NCBI GenBank assembly: GCA_046329435.1
Contig: JAXLUR010000001.1
Location: 124,001-188,000 of the forward strand
DNA length: 64,000 nucleotides
Direction: 5' to 3'
Origin: M3007 sp046329435
GTDB lineage: Bacteria; Bacteroidota; Bacteroidia; Chitinophagales; Saprospiraceae
The translations under genes and the position numbers were made by a program. Positions 26,261 to 36,300 of the stretch are shown here, piece after piece (position 1 is the first letter of the stretch; every line of letters starts with the position of its first letter). Under the pieces are notes generated by a model that had not been told where the DNA came from, searched no databases, and worked only from the letters and a program-made list of their open reading frames with translations.

Positions 26261-28588
26261 TCAGGCCGATTGTTTGTACAGTTCCGCTTTCAAATCGTGC
26301 AGCATTCGATAATAACCCTCTTTCCCGCCGAACAACCGCACGATTTCCACGGGCGTGCCAATGTCGGTAAAAGGTTTGGTTTTCAGCCCTTGCGCGTCTT
26401 CGATGGGCGCGATGCCTTCGTCGGCGTATTTCTGCAACAGTGCGTCGAGCACTTGCCGGGCACGGCCCTGGTAGCGGGTGTAGAGGTCGCGTTTCTGCAC
26501 GTCGCGGGCGCGTTCGTCGCGGGTGAGGGGCTTGGCTCCGAATGCGAGGTGGCAAATCAAATCAAAATCGTCGAGCGCGCGGTACTGTTGCCCCATTTCG
26601 TCTTTGATAATGCCCGTCAGGATGCCCTGGGCCTGCAATTCGCGCAGGAGGGCTTCCTTGCGGTCGGCATCGTGCCAACGGGTCAGGAAGTCTTCGAGGG
26701 AGGAGAATGCCTGGTTGATGTTTTTGCGGGTGTAGTCCACGAGGTTTTCCGACATGAGGCGGCCCTGGCCGTCGTAGTAGCGCACGGTTTCGGCCACCAC
26801 GCGCACGGGTACGTCGTCGATGACGAATTTGCGCTGGCCGACTTCTTCCGGTTCGGGTCGTTTTTCGCGTTCGGTAGGTTCGGGCTCGTTTCCAAATTCC
26901 ACATCCTGCATGGGCAGTCCGTCGAAGTCCGGGTCGTAAAATTGTTGGGTGCTGCCCCGGAAATCCATGATGGTAAAATACAGTTTGCCGAATTTTTCCG
27001 CCAGTCGGGTGCCGCGTCCGATGATTTGCTTGAATTCGGTGGGGGAGTTGATGAAGGTGTCGAGCACGATGAGTTTTACCGTCGGGGCGTCTACGCCGGT
27101 GGTCAGTAGTTTGGAGGTGGTGACGAGCACCGGGTAGGGCTTTTCGATGCTTTGGAAATTCTCCAGTTCGGTGCGGCCAGCTTCGCCCTCTTCTCCCGAC
27201 GTGATCTGCATAACGTACTTGCGGTTTTGCTCCCAGAGGTCGAGGTTTTCGGCAATGAGCGCTATTTTCATTCGTTCGGCGTGGTCGATGTCGCGGCAAA
27301 AGATGATCGCCTTTTGCATCCGGTCGCCGGAAGCGCGCAGGTAATCGCTGACGTGTTGGGCCACCAATTGCGTGCGCTCTTCGATGACGAGGTTGCGGTC
27401 GAAGTCGAGCGTGTTGTACACGCGCGGCGGGATGAGTTCGCCGGAGAGTTTGTCCGTTTTGCCGGCTTCGGGGGCGTAGCCTTCGCGGTCTTTGTCCACG
27501 ATTTTTTCAATGACCTTGTAGGGTGCGAGAAAGCCGTCGTCGATGCCCCGGTAGAGTGAGTAGGTGTAGACGGGTTCGCCGAAATAGTCGATATTCGACA
27601 CGGTGCGGGTTTCCTTGGGCGTCGCCGTCAGGCCGATTTGTACGGCCGGCTCGAACCAGTTGAGTATTTCGCGCCAGGCGGCGTCTTCGGCGGCGCTGCC
27701 CCGGTGGCATTCGTCGACGATAACCACGTCAAAAAAGTCGGGCGTGAATTCCTTGTAGATGTTACGGATGTCTTCGGTGCCGCTGACAGCCTGGTAGAGG
27801 GCAACGTACACCTCATACTCCTTTTCGATGGTCCTGTTTTTGATCTTGGTGGCCACCTTGGAGAACATCTTAAAATCATTGCGGAGGGTTTGATCTGCCA
27901 GCGTGTTTCGGTCCACGAGAAACAGGAAACGGCGGGCGAGTTTGGCTTCACGCAGGCGGTAGATGATTTGAGAGGCCATGTAGGTTTTGCCGGTGCCGGT
28001 AGCCATGACGAGCAAAACGCGGGATTGGCCGCGCAGCACGGCTTCGAGGGTGCGGTTGACGGCGATGAGTTGGTAGTAGCGGGGCGTTTTGCCGTCGTAA
28101 AACGGCGTTTCGAGTTGACGGCCCTGTTCGGGCGTCAGTCCTTTGGCCGTCAGGTAGCGCGTCCAAAGTTCGTGTGGGGTGGGGAATTGTTCCAGGGCGA
28201 TCAAACGCTGTTCGCCGGTGCTTTTGTCCACTTCGATGAAGCCGTCGCCGTTGGTGGCGTACACGAAAGGCACGTCGAGCCCGCCGTTGTCAGTATCGGC
28301 ATAACCCAGGGCTTGTTCGACACCGTGGTCGATGGTCAGGTTATTTTCCTTGGTTTCGATAATGGCAAGCGGCAAATGCGCTTCGTGGTAGAGCACAAAG
28401 TCGGGGCGTTGGGGTTGGCCGCGCGTCCACAGGTTTTGTCGCACGTTGCGAATGATGACGCGGCCGATCGTATAGGCGTCTTGCCGCCGGATTTGGCGCG
28501 GGTGCCAACCGGAACTAAGCAGCGCGGGAACGATAACGAGGTCTTCGAGTTCCTTCTCGGATAGGATTTTTTTGTCAGGAAGGCTCAT
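26261..28588 (-). CDS. hsdR: Type I restriction endonuclease subunit HsdR
   Basis: 775 residues. The N-terminal PD-(D/E)xK nuclease has RPDFVLYHEA (Asp63) and AIIETKEN (Glu78, Lys80). Helicase domains follow: Walker A MATGTGKT (195-202), DECH box (292-295), LTATPKETR (320 on), and motif VI region QIIGRGTRLAEKFGK. The C-terminal part contacts HsdM. It translocates DNA and cuts when the site is unmethylated. It is the first gene of the island train. No frameshift is seen. Confidence 0.95.
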   Translation of the reverse strand: MSLPDKKILSEKELEDLVIVPALLSSGWHPRQIRRQDAYTIGRVIIRNVRQNLWTRGQPQRPDFVLYHEAHLPLAIIETKENNLTIDHGVEQALGYADTDNGGLDVPFVYATNGDGFIEVDKSTGEQRLIALEQFPTPHELWTRYLTAKGLTPEQGRQLETPFYDGKTPRYYQLIAVNRTLEAVLRGQSRVLLVMATGTGKTYMASQIIYRLREAKLARRFLFLVDRNTLADQTLRNDFKMFSKVATKIKNRTIEKEYEVYVALYQAVSGTEDIRNIYKEFTPDFFDVVIVDECHRGSAAEDAAWREILNWFEPAVQIGLTATPKETRTVSNIDYFGEPVYTYSLYRGIDDGFLAPYKVIEKIVDKDREGYAPEAGKTDKLSGELIPPRVYNTLDFDRNLVIEERTQLVAQHVSDYLRASGDRMQKAIIFCRDIDHAERMKIALIAENLDLWEQNRKYVMQITSGEEGEAGRTELENFQSIEKPYPVLVTTSKLLTTGVDAPTVKLIVLDTFINSPTEFKQIIGRGTRLAEKFGKLYFTIMDFRGSTQQFYDPDFDGLPMQDVEFGNEPEPTEREKRPEPEEVGQRKFVIDDVPVRVVAETVRYYDGQGRLMSENLVDYTRKNINQAFSSLEDFLTRWHDADRKEALLRELQAQGILTGIIKDEMGQQYRALDDFDLICHLAFGAKPLTRDERARDVQKRDLYTRYQGRARQVLDALLQKYADEGIAPIEDAQGLKTKPFTDIGTPVEIVRLFGGKEGYYRMLHDLKAELYKQSA

Positions 28589-28680
28589 TTGCTTTCAGGC
28601 GTTTGCCGTCGTTGTTAGGGGCAGCGAGGCGTATTATTGGGAAAACGGGGGCAATTTAAGGGAAAAATGCCTTTGAGCCG

Positions 28681-28716
28681 GGTATTTATTGATATTTACT
28701 ACCTGTAATAAATACC
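28681..28716. promoter_or_regulatory. Perfect 10-bp inverted repeat upstream of hsdR
   Basis: GGTATTTATT at 28681-28690 and its exact inverse at 28707-28716, 16 bases apart, about 95 bases before the hsdR start and 25 bases after the stop of the small Cys-rich gene. It could be an operator for hsdR or a weak terminator for the upstream gene; no T run is present. Confidence 0.4.
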
Positions 28717-28741
28717 ATCTGGTTTGGCAGATAGGGCAAAC

Positions 28742-28942
28742 TTATGATTCACATTCATGGTCTTCCCTGTCGCCATCCTGACCGCAATCATATTCTTCCG
28801 TAAAAGTGTCGCACTCGGAGCAGGGTTCCTTGTATTTGTCTGTATTGTATCTGGTAATACATCCGCAACAATACTCGTAAAATGTGGCGCTATATCCACA
28901 ACAACTGCAGGTTTCCGTCCAGGAGTCGATTTGATGTGCCAT
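28742..28942 (-). CDS. Small cysteine-rich protein, possible zinc-binding
   Basis: 66 residues with ten cysteines (12, 14, 15, 25, 26, 28, 41, 44, 53, 64) in the pattern CSCCGY, CCGC, CSEC, plus many Asp/Glu and aromatic residues. The spacing suggests one or two small metal knuckles. The overlapping frame at 28699-28899 lacks this order and is taken as a shadow. It lies upstream of hsdR on the same strand and downstream of the CotH-protein gene end. I do not recognise the family. Confidence 0.45.
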   Translation of the reverse strand: MAHQIDSWTETCSCCGYSATFYEYCCGCITRYNTDKYKEPCSECDTFTEEYDCGQDGDREDHECES

Positions 28943-28995
28943 ATTGTTAATTATTTAATGTTTAGAGATGCAGATCATAATTTTCCTCAGGCATT

Positions 28996-31900
28996 CTACC
29001 TCACCACCATAATATCCCCGCTTTGCCTCAACACCCGCCCATCAACCGTTTCCAGTTCGCATACCCATACCAGAACTCCGGGCGGTACCCATTCGCCGCG
29101 GAATTTTCCATCCCAGGCGCTGGGCACATTGGCCGGCGGGTCTTTTTGCTCGAAAAGTTTGTTACCCCAGCGGTCGAATAACTGTATCCATCGAATGCTG
29201 CTGACTTCCGGTCCCGTGAAAACCGTCAGACTGGCATTCGGACCGTCGCTGTCCGGACGGATGGCATTGGCGACGTACACCCGTACCCCTTGTTCCACCC
29301 GGACGGAAAGCGAGGCACTGGTCGAACAGCCATTTTCGTCGAATACCGTCAACGTGTATTGTCCTGATCGCTCTGGCGATAGATAGGTGCCCGGACAAGT
29401 GTCGCATTTCACACCAAGTGACGGCGTCCACAGGGCTTCTTCGATCTGGAAGTCCGTTGCCGGCTCCACCCATGTACTGTCGCCCAAATGCAGCATGATC
29501 GAGGTTTGGGCAAAATCGAGGTGCAGTACGTTGCCTTCGGCAATGCCGACCTCCCTGGCCATCGTGCAACCTTCCGAATTCGTGGCGACAAGCGAATAAA
29601 CACCGGCAGGAAGGTTTTCCCAAACAATCGGTGTACCAGTGTACAAACGGGCAGGATAGTTGCCCAACGCCAAGCTTACCGGGACAAAAGATGTCAGTAC
29701 AGTGTCGATCTGAATCATCCCGTCTTTGCCGCCAAAACAAAACACATCCTGCGCGGAAGGCTGGAAGTCGAGGCCGGAAAAAGTCGTGGTGGTGATGATG
29801 AGGCTGTCGCAGCCGTAGGAGTTGGACAGGATCAGCGTGTCGGTCCCCACCAGGTTTGGATTGCAGGACGCGGCGCTGAGAAAAGTCTGGCTGGTAGGCG
29901 CAAGCGTGGTGGTGGTGACCACCAGACTGTCGCAGCCCGCCACGGAACTGAGTACCAACGTGTCCACACCAACGGCTGCCGGGTCGCAGTTTTGAACAAA
30001 AATGGGGGTGATGGCGACGGCCGTCGGGTCGAATGTCGTGGTGGTGATGATGAGGCTGTCGCAGCCGTAGGAGTTGGAGAGGACCAGCGTATCAGTCCCC
30101 ACCAGATTGGGATTGCAGGACGCGGCGCTGAGAAAAGTCTGGCTGGTAGGGGCAAGCGTGGTGTTGGTGATGACCAGGCTGTCGCAACCCGCCACGGAAC
30201 TGAGTACCAGCGTGTCCACACCAACGGCAGCCGGGTCGCAACTGGTTGTTACAACCTGACTTTGGCTCGTGGCCCAGTAAGTCAGGCTGACGTTAATAAT
30301 ACTGTCACAACCGCTAGCAGCCATGTTGGCCAAAATGACTTGCCCCGTAGGATGTTGCTCGTCGAACGTTTCACCCGCCAACAGATAGGCTTCACCAGGA
30401 CATAATTTGGGCTGAACCGCACTGGTTGCATCAATCTGCGACACCTGTATCGTATCCGTTGCAGAACAACCATCCAGATTTACGGTCACCCAATACTGTC
30501 CTGCCGCGGCCACACTATGGGTAGAAGTGTTGCTGCCATCGTACCACTGATAACCGGCGCCCGCCAAGGTGGCATCGAGCACAGCCGTACCCGAATTGCA
30601 GATTACAGCATCCTCCGGCTCGAAGCCGAGCAAGCGGTCGGGGGTCGCGAATGCAAAATCGACGTAAGCGCTGTTGCCTTGCGGGCAAACGCTCTGAATT
30701 TGCATTTCGTAACTGGTGCAGCCCGGCAGAGTGTTGACATCCCAGGTGGTTTGAGTTGTTGAAAGGTCTGTCCAGACCGGGTCGCCCACTTTTCGGTACA
30801 GGATGTGATAACCGCTTGCGTATTGCTGACTGATCCAGTTGACAGCAGGCGCCGAGACCGGGTTGGCAACGGCCAGCCCCGAGGGTTCCGAACATGGGCC
30901 CGTAGGGGTAAAAAAGGCGGTAACTATGCCCGTCGTCTGGAAGGCCATGCTGATGGCCTCCGCATTTTGGTTGGGCCCGAACACATTGCCACTCACTTCC
31001 CAGTGGTCGAACACCCAACCGGGCGCCGCTTTGGCGACGAGATCGATATTGAGCCCGCCGAAATATTCAGCCACAAACGGATAAACGCCAGGAGTGATCG
31101 TGTTCACCATGACCTGATTGGGCGAGCCGGCGGGGGAAATTTGCACCGTCAGTCCGAACGGCCCGCTCACGTCGTAGCAATCCGCAATACTTTGATCAAT
31201 CAACTGGCAACGGGTGTTGATAAAATCATGGATTGCATCGACGTGTTGCTGCCACTGGCCCACCGTACCGCCCCAGCGTGCGCAATGCTGGGCCATTTCA
31301 GGCGCGATGACGTTGGTCATGGAATCCAGCAGCGCATTCATGTAATCACAGGAAAGAAAGGTGTTGAGCAGGTCGGCGTAGCGATTGATATACAGCGTTT
31401 TAAAATCCGGGTTGGCGTACAGCGCCATAAAAATGTCGATGTGGTTCTGCGGGTCGCCCGAATTGGGAATCTCTTCCACGTCGCAGGGGTCGGCTGTGGG
31501 GCCAATGTCGGGAATATTGGTATAATTGATGTAATGCCCGAAGGTGGCGTCCATGTCCCAAAGGGCGTAGCGCCAGCGTTTTGCTCCGCCGGCGGGGTTG
31601 CGGCCGCGCCACCAGGCGGTGTTCCAGTTCAACCAGTCCTTGCAGACACTGTGTTGGTTGATGATGACATAGTCCACCAGGCTTTGCAGGTCGAATTGCT
31701 GCTGAACGTAGTCGTAATTGGCAGGAATGGCCATATTGTTGTTCAGGATGAAGGATTTCAGGGCATACCAGTCCGCCCATGAACCGTATTCCTGCCAGGT
31801 GTTGCCCCAGGTTTTGATATAGTCGATATCCTCTTCGTCCTGGTCGTAGTAATAAGAGGTAAAATCTGCGTCATCCACCTTTTCCCGCAAATCGTACACG

Positions 31901-33084
31901 CCCCAATACTGTCCGTTGACGTACAGGATGCAGGAGCGGTGCGTTCGGACATCCACGTCCATCCCGCTTTTCAAGGCCAGGGTGTGTACATAAGAATCGC
32001 GGATATGGGCGCCGCCGCTGGAGGACGGATAGTTGTCGTTGGCTGCCGCTTTCAGGATAAGCCGCTGAAACTTGGTTCGGGAGCGTTCCGGAAAAAACTG
32101 GTGTTTCACTTCGTCCTTGTACCCCAGTTGGTCGCGCGTGATCCAGTCAACTCCACGTTGAGGGTAGCCCCAGGAATCGTTGCCGTGTTCGTTGAATTCG
32201 CCGTACGCTTCTGTTTGAAGCTGGTTGTTTTCAAAGTATTCGAAAGAGCCAAAAGGGCGAATCTGGGAGCCGTTCAGAAGCGTCATCACCTTGTCGCCTG
32301 CGATGGAAATGACTGGAATGGTGTGGTTGACGTTGATAAAATATGTGTTTGCCGTCACAAAACCCGGCAGAATAAGCGGGTTTGCACTAAACGTGCGCGC
32401 CTTCAAGACGGTCGTTGCAGTGATACTGATCGGCCCCTGGTAGAGCGTCGAGGCGGTATCGGGTTCGTAGCCGTTGGTCGTGTACCGAATCTGGTAACCA
32501 GGATTGGCGCTCAGACTGACCAGGATGCTGTCGGCATAAAACCCGGAGGCCTGTGATGCCAGTACGCCGGGGCCATACCCCAGATAGGCCGTCGTATCAT
32601 TGGCCGCGTTGGGGGTCGGCAAGTAATAAATCCGCCAGAGCGGGCCTGCGTTGGGCGAGCGCCCGTAACTGTGGTTGCCCTGGTTGGGCACGACAAAGGT
32701 GTACGTATCGGCGGTCGTGCCATTGGGGCGGGTCAAAACGACGGATTCGCCCTTCGTCTGCGTGATTTTAAAATTGGTGTGCAGGTATATGCCGGCTACT
32801 TTATCCTTTCCCGAGCAAAAAACAAGCCGGTAGGCGCCCGGCGCGATGGTCTGCCCGCTCGGGATGACCCATTTTTGGGGGTTTGCCGGGTTGTCGCTCA
32901 AAAACCAGCCGCCGAGATTGACCGTCGTGGGGCCGGCATTGTACAATTCGATCCAGTCTTCGCGGTCGCCGTCGCCGTCGGTGATGCCGTTCATGTTCGC
33001 GGCGGAAATTTCATTGATGATGACTTGCGCAGAGAGGGCGGAAGCCAACAGGCACAGGGCCAGTGGGAGTAGTAGTCTGGTCAT
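28996..33084 (-). CDS. CotH-kinase-domain surface protein with lamin-tail domain and T9SS type B sorting domain
   Basis: 1362 residues from MTRLLLPLALCLL (signal peptide ending LSAQ). In order: lamin-tail domain (about 20-140: INEISAANMNG, DWIELYNAGPTTVNLGGW), chitobiase-like domain (IRYTTNGYEPDTASTLYQG), CotH kinase domain (about 270-640: YLNGQYWGVYDLREKVDD, WRYALWDMDATFGH), a fibronectin-III-like part, then Cys-containing repeats with GCDSLVVTTTTL-type ends, and a type B gliding-associated sorting domain (IQLFDRWGNKLFEQ, WDGKFRGEWVPPGV). CotH domains phosphorylate secreted proteins in spores; in Bacteroidota the target is unknown. Exported by the T9SS (inference from the sorting domain). 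Confidence 0.85.
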   Translation of the reverse strand: MTRLLLPLALCLLASALSAQVIINEISAANMNGITDGDGDREDWIELYNAGPTTVNLGGWFLSDNPANPQKWVIPSGQTIAPGAYRLVFCSGKDKVAGIYLHTNFKITQTKGESVVLTRPNGTTADTYTFVVPNQGNHSYGRSPNAGPLWRIYYLPTPNAANDTTAYLGYGPGVLASQASGFYADSILVSLSANPGYQIRYTTNGYEPDTASTLYQGPISITATTVLKARTFSANPLILPGFVTANTYFINVNHTIPVISIAGDKVMTLLNGSQIRPFGSFEYFENNQLQTEAYGEFNEHGNDSWGYPQRGVDWITRDQLGYKDEVKHQFFPERSRTKFQRLILKAAANDNYPSSSGGAHIRDSYVHTLALKSGMDVDVRTHRSCILYVNGQYWGVYDLREKVDDADFTSYYYDQDEEDIDYIKTWGNTWQEYGSWADWYALKSFILNNNMAIPANYDYVQQQFDLQSLVDYVIINQHSVCKDWLNWNTAWWRGRNPAGGAKRWRYALWDMDATFGHYINYTNIPDIGPTADPCDVEEIPNSGDPQNHIDIFMALYANPDFKTLYINRYADLLNTFLSCDYMNALLDSMTNVIAPEMAQHCARWGGTVGQWQQHVDAIHDFINTRCQLIDQSIADCYDVSGPFGLTVQISPAGSPNQVMVNTITPGVYPFVAEYFGGLNIDLVAKAAPGWVFDHWEVSGNVFGPNQNAEAISMAFQTTGIVTAFFTPTGPCSEPSGLAVANPVSAPAVNWISQQYASGYHILYRKVGDPVWTDLSTTQTTWDVNTLPGCTSYEMQIQSVCPQGNSAYVDFAFATPDRLLGFEPEDAVICNSGTAVLDATLAGAGYQWYDGSNTSTHSVAAAGQYWVTVNLDGCSATDTIQVSQIDATSAVQPKLCPGEAYLLAGETFDEQHPTGQVILANMAASGCDSIINVSLTYWATSQSQVVTTSCDPAAVGVDTLVLSSVAGCDSLVITNTTLAPTSQTFLSAASCNPNLVGTDTLVLSNSYGCDSLIITTTTFDPTAVAITPIFVQNCDPAAVGVDTLVLSSVAGCDSLVVTTTTLAPTSQTFLSAASCNPNLVGTDTLILSNSYGCDSLIITTTTFSGLDFQPSAQDVFCFGGKDGMIQIDTVLTSFVPVSLALGNYPARLYTGTPIVWENLPAGVYSLVATNSEGCTMAREVGIAEGNVLHLDFAQTSIMLHLGDSTWVEPATDFQIEEALWTPSLGVKCDTCPGTYLSPERSGQYTLTVFDENGCSTSASLSVRVEQGVRVYVANAIRPDSDGPNASLTVFTGPEVSSIRWIQLFDRWGNKLFEQKDPPANVPSAWDGKFRGEWVPPGVLVWVCELETVDGRVLRQSGDIMVVR
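29783..30286 (-). repeat. 252-bp tandem duplication inside the CotH protein gene
   Basis: Two copies of about 84 codons spaced 252 bases apart (for example GGTGATGATG at 29791 and 30043, and CGCAGCCCGC-like at 29931 and 30183). Each copy encodes the pair of repeats with GTDTLVLSNSYGCDSL and GVDTLVLSSVAGCDSL. Boundaries are approximate. Confidence 0.75.
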
Positions 33085-33237
33085 TTTGTCTGACGTGCTT
33101 GGTGTGCGGACGGCTAAAATTAGTAAAATAATTTGTCGGGTCAAGCCTTCGAAGAATACCCTGCGTGACAAATGTTACTTTATTAAAAGATGAAAGTCTC
33201 CTGCAATTATTGCCGGCTCAGCCCCCGCGACATGCCC

Positions 33238-33281
33238 AAAAAGCAACAAGAGCCGCTCCGAATTCCGGGGCGACTCTTGTT
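33238..33281 (-). terminator. Terminator of the HYR-repeat gene
   Basis: A 16-bp stem with two G-T wobbles (33245-33260 with 33266-33281); the minus strand continues into five T. It lies 29 bases past the stop at 33311. Confidence 0.8.
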
Positions 33282-33310
33282 GTTAAAAAAACTGTTTTTG
33301 TTTGAAGCGA

Positions 33311-36300
33311 TTACCGCTGCAACAGCAGTTTTTCACGACCGTGCATCTCGGCCGACTGTACGTCGATGAGGTACACGCCCGGAGACAGTTCGCCCAGTTC
33401 CAGCACAACCGAATTGTCGCCCGGATACCCGTGGAAGTCCAGATCCAGGATCTGGCGGCCATTCAAATCGAACAGGCGCAGGCGGTAATCCTGTTCTTTC
33501 GGCAGGCTGAACATCACCGTTGAGGCATCCTGCGTCGGGTTGGGGAACACCGAAAGGTCGAGCCGCTCCACACCCTGCCAGGAGTCGTGGGCGATCTCGT
33601 GTGTTTCGGCCTGGTCGGAACTTGTGGGCGGAGCGGGCATGTTGCTGCCGTAGGGAAGCACTGTAATCTGCGAGACGCAGGCGTCGCTGTTGCCGCTAAA
33701 ATCCTTGACAGTGATCGTCAGGTTGTTCACGCCGATGTTGGCCGCGGTGTACACCTTGGCTACCGGACTGTAAGAAGTCACCGAACAGTTGTCTGTGCTG
33801 TTGGCGGCCAGCGGCGCTGTTTGTACGGTGGCGAAGCCCGTAGCGCTCAGCGTTACAGTGGTGTTGGTGCAGACTGCATTGGGCGCAATGGCATCTTTGA
33901 CGTACACACTGGCCAGGCAAGACGAGGTGTTGTTGCTGGCGTCTTTGAGCGTCAGTTGCACGTACACGGGCGACCCGCCGATTTGTCCGCAATCGAACTG
34001 GTTGTAGTTGATCGACATGCTGGAAATACCGCAGGCGTCGTAGCTGTTGTTGTTCACATCAGCCGCCGTTATGCTGGCATGACCCGTTTCGTTGAGGTAC
34101 ACGTTGATCGTTTTACACAGGGCTGTGGGCGCCGTTGCATCCTTTATGGTTACCACGGCGGTGCAGGTGCTGGTGTTGCCGCCCGCATCGGTGGCTTTGA
34201 GCGTCACGGTCGTGTTGCCCAGGTTGCTGCAACCAAAGGTATTCGGGGTAACGCTCAGCGTGAAGGCACAGTTGTCGGTCGAGCCATTGTTCACCGAGCC
34301 CGGCTGCAGGGTAAGGGCGCCGTTGGCGCCAAGGTTGATCGTGGCGTTTTTGCATTTGGCCACTGGCGGCGTCACGTCTTTGAGGGTTACGGTAAATGAA
34401 CAGCTGGCCGTGTTTCCACTGGCGTCCGTGGCCGTCAGGGTCACGGTTTTAGAATCGTTATGCCCTGAAAGGCCGGTCGAAGCGACGGGCGATTGCGCGA
34501 AGGTCGGCGCCGGGCTGCAATTGTCTGTGAGCGACAGGGGCGACCAACTGCCCACGGTGCCCGTGCAAGTGGAACTGGCAAAAATATTCTGGTTGGCCGG
34601 GCAGACGATCGTGGGAGGCGTGACATCCTTGACCATTATCGTAAACGAGCAGGTGGAAGAATTGCCCGCCCCGTCGGTGGCCCTGAACGTGACCGAAGTA
34701 GTGCCGACTGGGAAGAACGAACCCGAAGCGGCGCCCAGGTTGGTAATGGTGGGCGAAGCCGTGCAATTGTCCGTTGCGGTGGCATTGGCGAAGCTGACGT
34801 TCGCGCCGCACTGGTTGGTTGTATTAGCCTGTGTAATGCTATTCGGGCAGGTGATCGAAGGCGCCGTCTGGTCGGTTACTGTGACAGTGAAGGAGCAGGT
34901 TCCAGGGTTGCCCGCGGCATCGGTGGCCGTGAGGGTCACGATCTGAGCGCCTAATGGCAGAACGGTGCCGGTTGCCGGGCTCTGGGTTTTGGCCGGGCTG
35001 GCCGTACAGTTGTCCGAAGCCGTTGCAGCAGCCGTGTAACTGGCCAGGGTAGCCGAGCAGTTCGCGCCGGCCGCTACCGTGGCATTGGCCGGACAAGTGA
35101 TCGAAGGCGGCGTCTGGTCGGTTACTGTGACAGTGAAGGAGCAGGTTCCAGGGTTGCCCGCGGCATCGGTGGCCGTGAGGGTCACGATCTGAGCGCCTAA
35201 TGGCAGAACGGTGCCGGTTGCCGGGCTCTGGGTTTTGGTCGGGCTGGCCGTACAGTTGTCCGAAGCCGTTGCAGCAGCCGTGTAACTGGCAAGGGTAGCC
35301 GAGCAGTTCGCGCCGGCCGCTACCGTGGCATTGGCCGGACAAGTGATCGAAGGCGGCGTCTGGTCGGTTACTGTGACAGTGAAGGAGCAGGTTCCAGGGT
35401 TGCCCGCGGCATCGGTGGCCGTGAGGGTCACGGTCTGAGCGCCTAATGGCAGAACGGTGCCGGTTGCCGGGCTCTGGGTTTTGGCCGGGCTGGCCGTACA
35501 GTTGTCCGAAGCCGTGGCAGCAGCCGTGTAACTGGCCAGGGTAGCCGAGCAGTTCGCGCCGGTCGCTACCGTGGCATTGGCCGGGCAAGTGATCGAAGGC
35601 GGCGTCTGGTCGGTTACTGTGACAGTGAAGGAGCAGGTTCCAGGGTTGCCCGCGGCATCGGTGGCTGTCAGGGTCACGATCTGAGCGCCTAATGGCAGAA
35701 CGGTGCCGGTTGCCGGGCTCTGGGTTTTGGCCGGGCTGGCCGTACAGTTGTCCGAAGCCGTGGCAGCGGCCGTGTAACTGGCCAGGGTAGCCGAGCAGTT
35801 CGCGCCGGCCGCTACCGTGGCATTGGCCGGACAAGTGATCGAAGGCGGCGTCTGGTCGGTTACTGTGACAGTGAAGGAGCAGGTTCCAGGGTTGCCCGCG
35901 GCATCGGTGGCTGTCAGGGTCACAATCTGAGCGCCTAATGGCAGAACGGTGCCGGTTGCCGGGCTCTGGGTTTTGGCCGGGCTGGCCGTACAGTTGTCCG
36001 AAGCCGTTGCAGCGGCCGTGTAACTGGCCAGGGTAGCCGAGCAGTTCGCGCCGGCCGCTACCGTGGCATTGGCCGGACAAGTGATCGAAGGCGGAGTTTG
36101 GTCGGTCACCGTGACGGTGATCAGGCAGGTGGCCGTATTGCTGTTGGCATCCGTAGCGCGCATGGTCACGGTCGTAGCGCCCAGACCCAGGACTGTGCCG
36201 ACTGCCGGTGTCTGGCTGATGGTCGGCGTGCCACAGTTGTCGCTGGATGTTGTGGCAGCGCTCAGATTTGCCAGCACATACTGGCAACTGCTGTTGGCAG

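Noticed and set aside
28699..28899. Alternative 66-codon frame overlapping the Cys-rich gene
   Set aside because: Lacks the ordered Cys pattern and looks like a shadow frame.
20414..28996. Complete att-bounded integrative element
   Set aside because: No integrase and no duplicate of the tRNA 3' end could be found, so only an island-like region is claimed.
34855..36084. Regularly spaced repeats resembling a CRISPR array
   Set aside because: The repeats are 246 bases, without spacers, and lie in a single coding frame.
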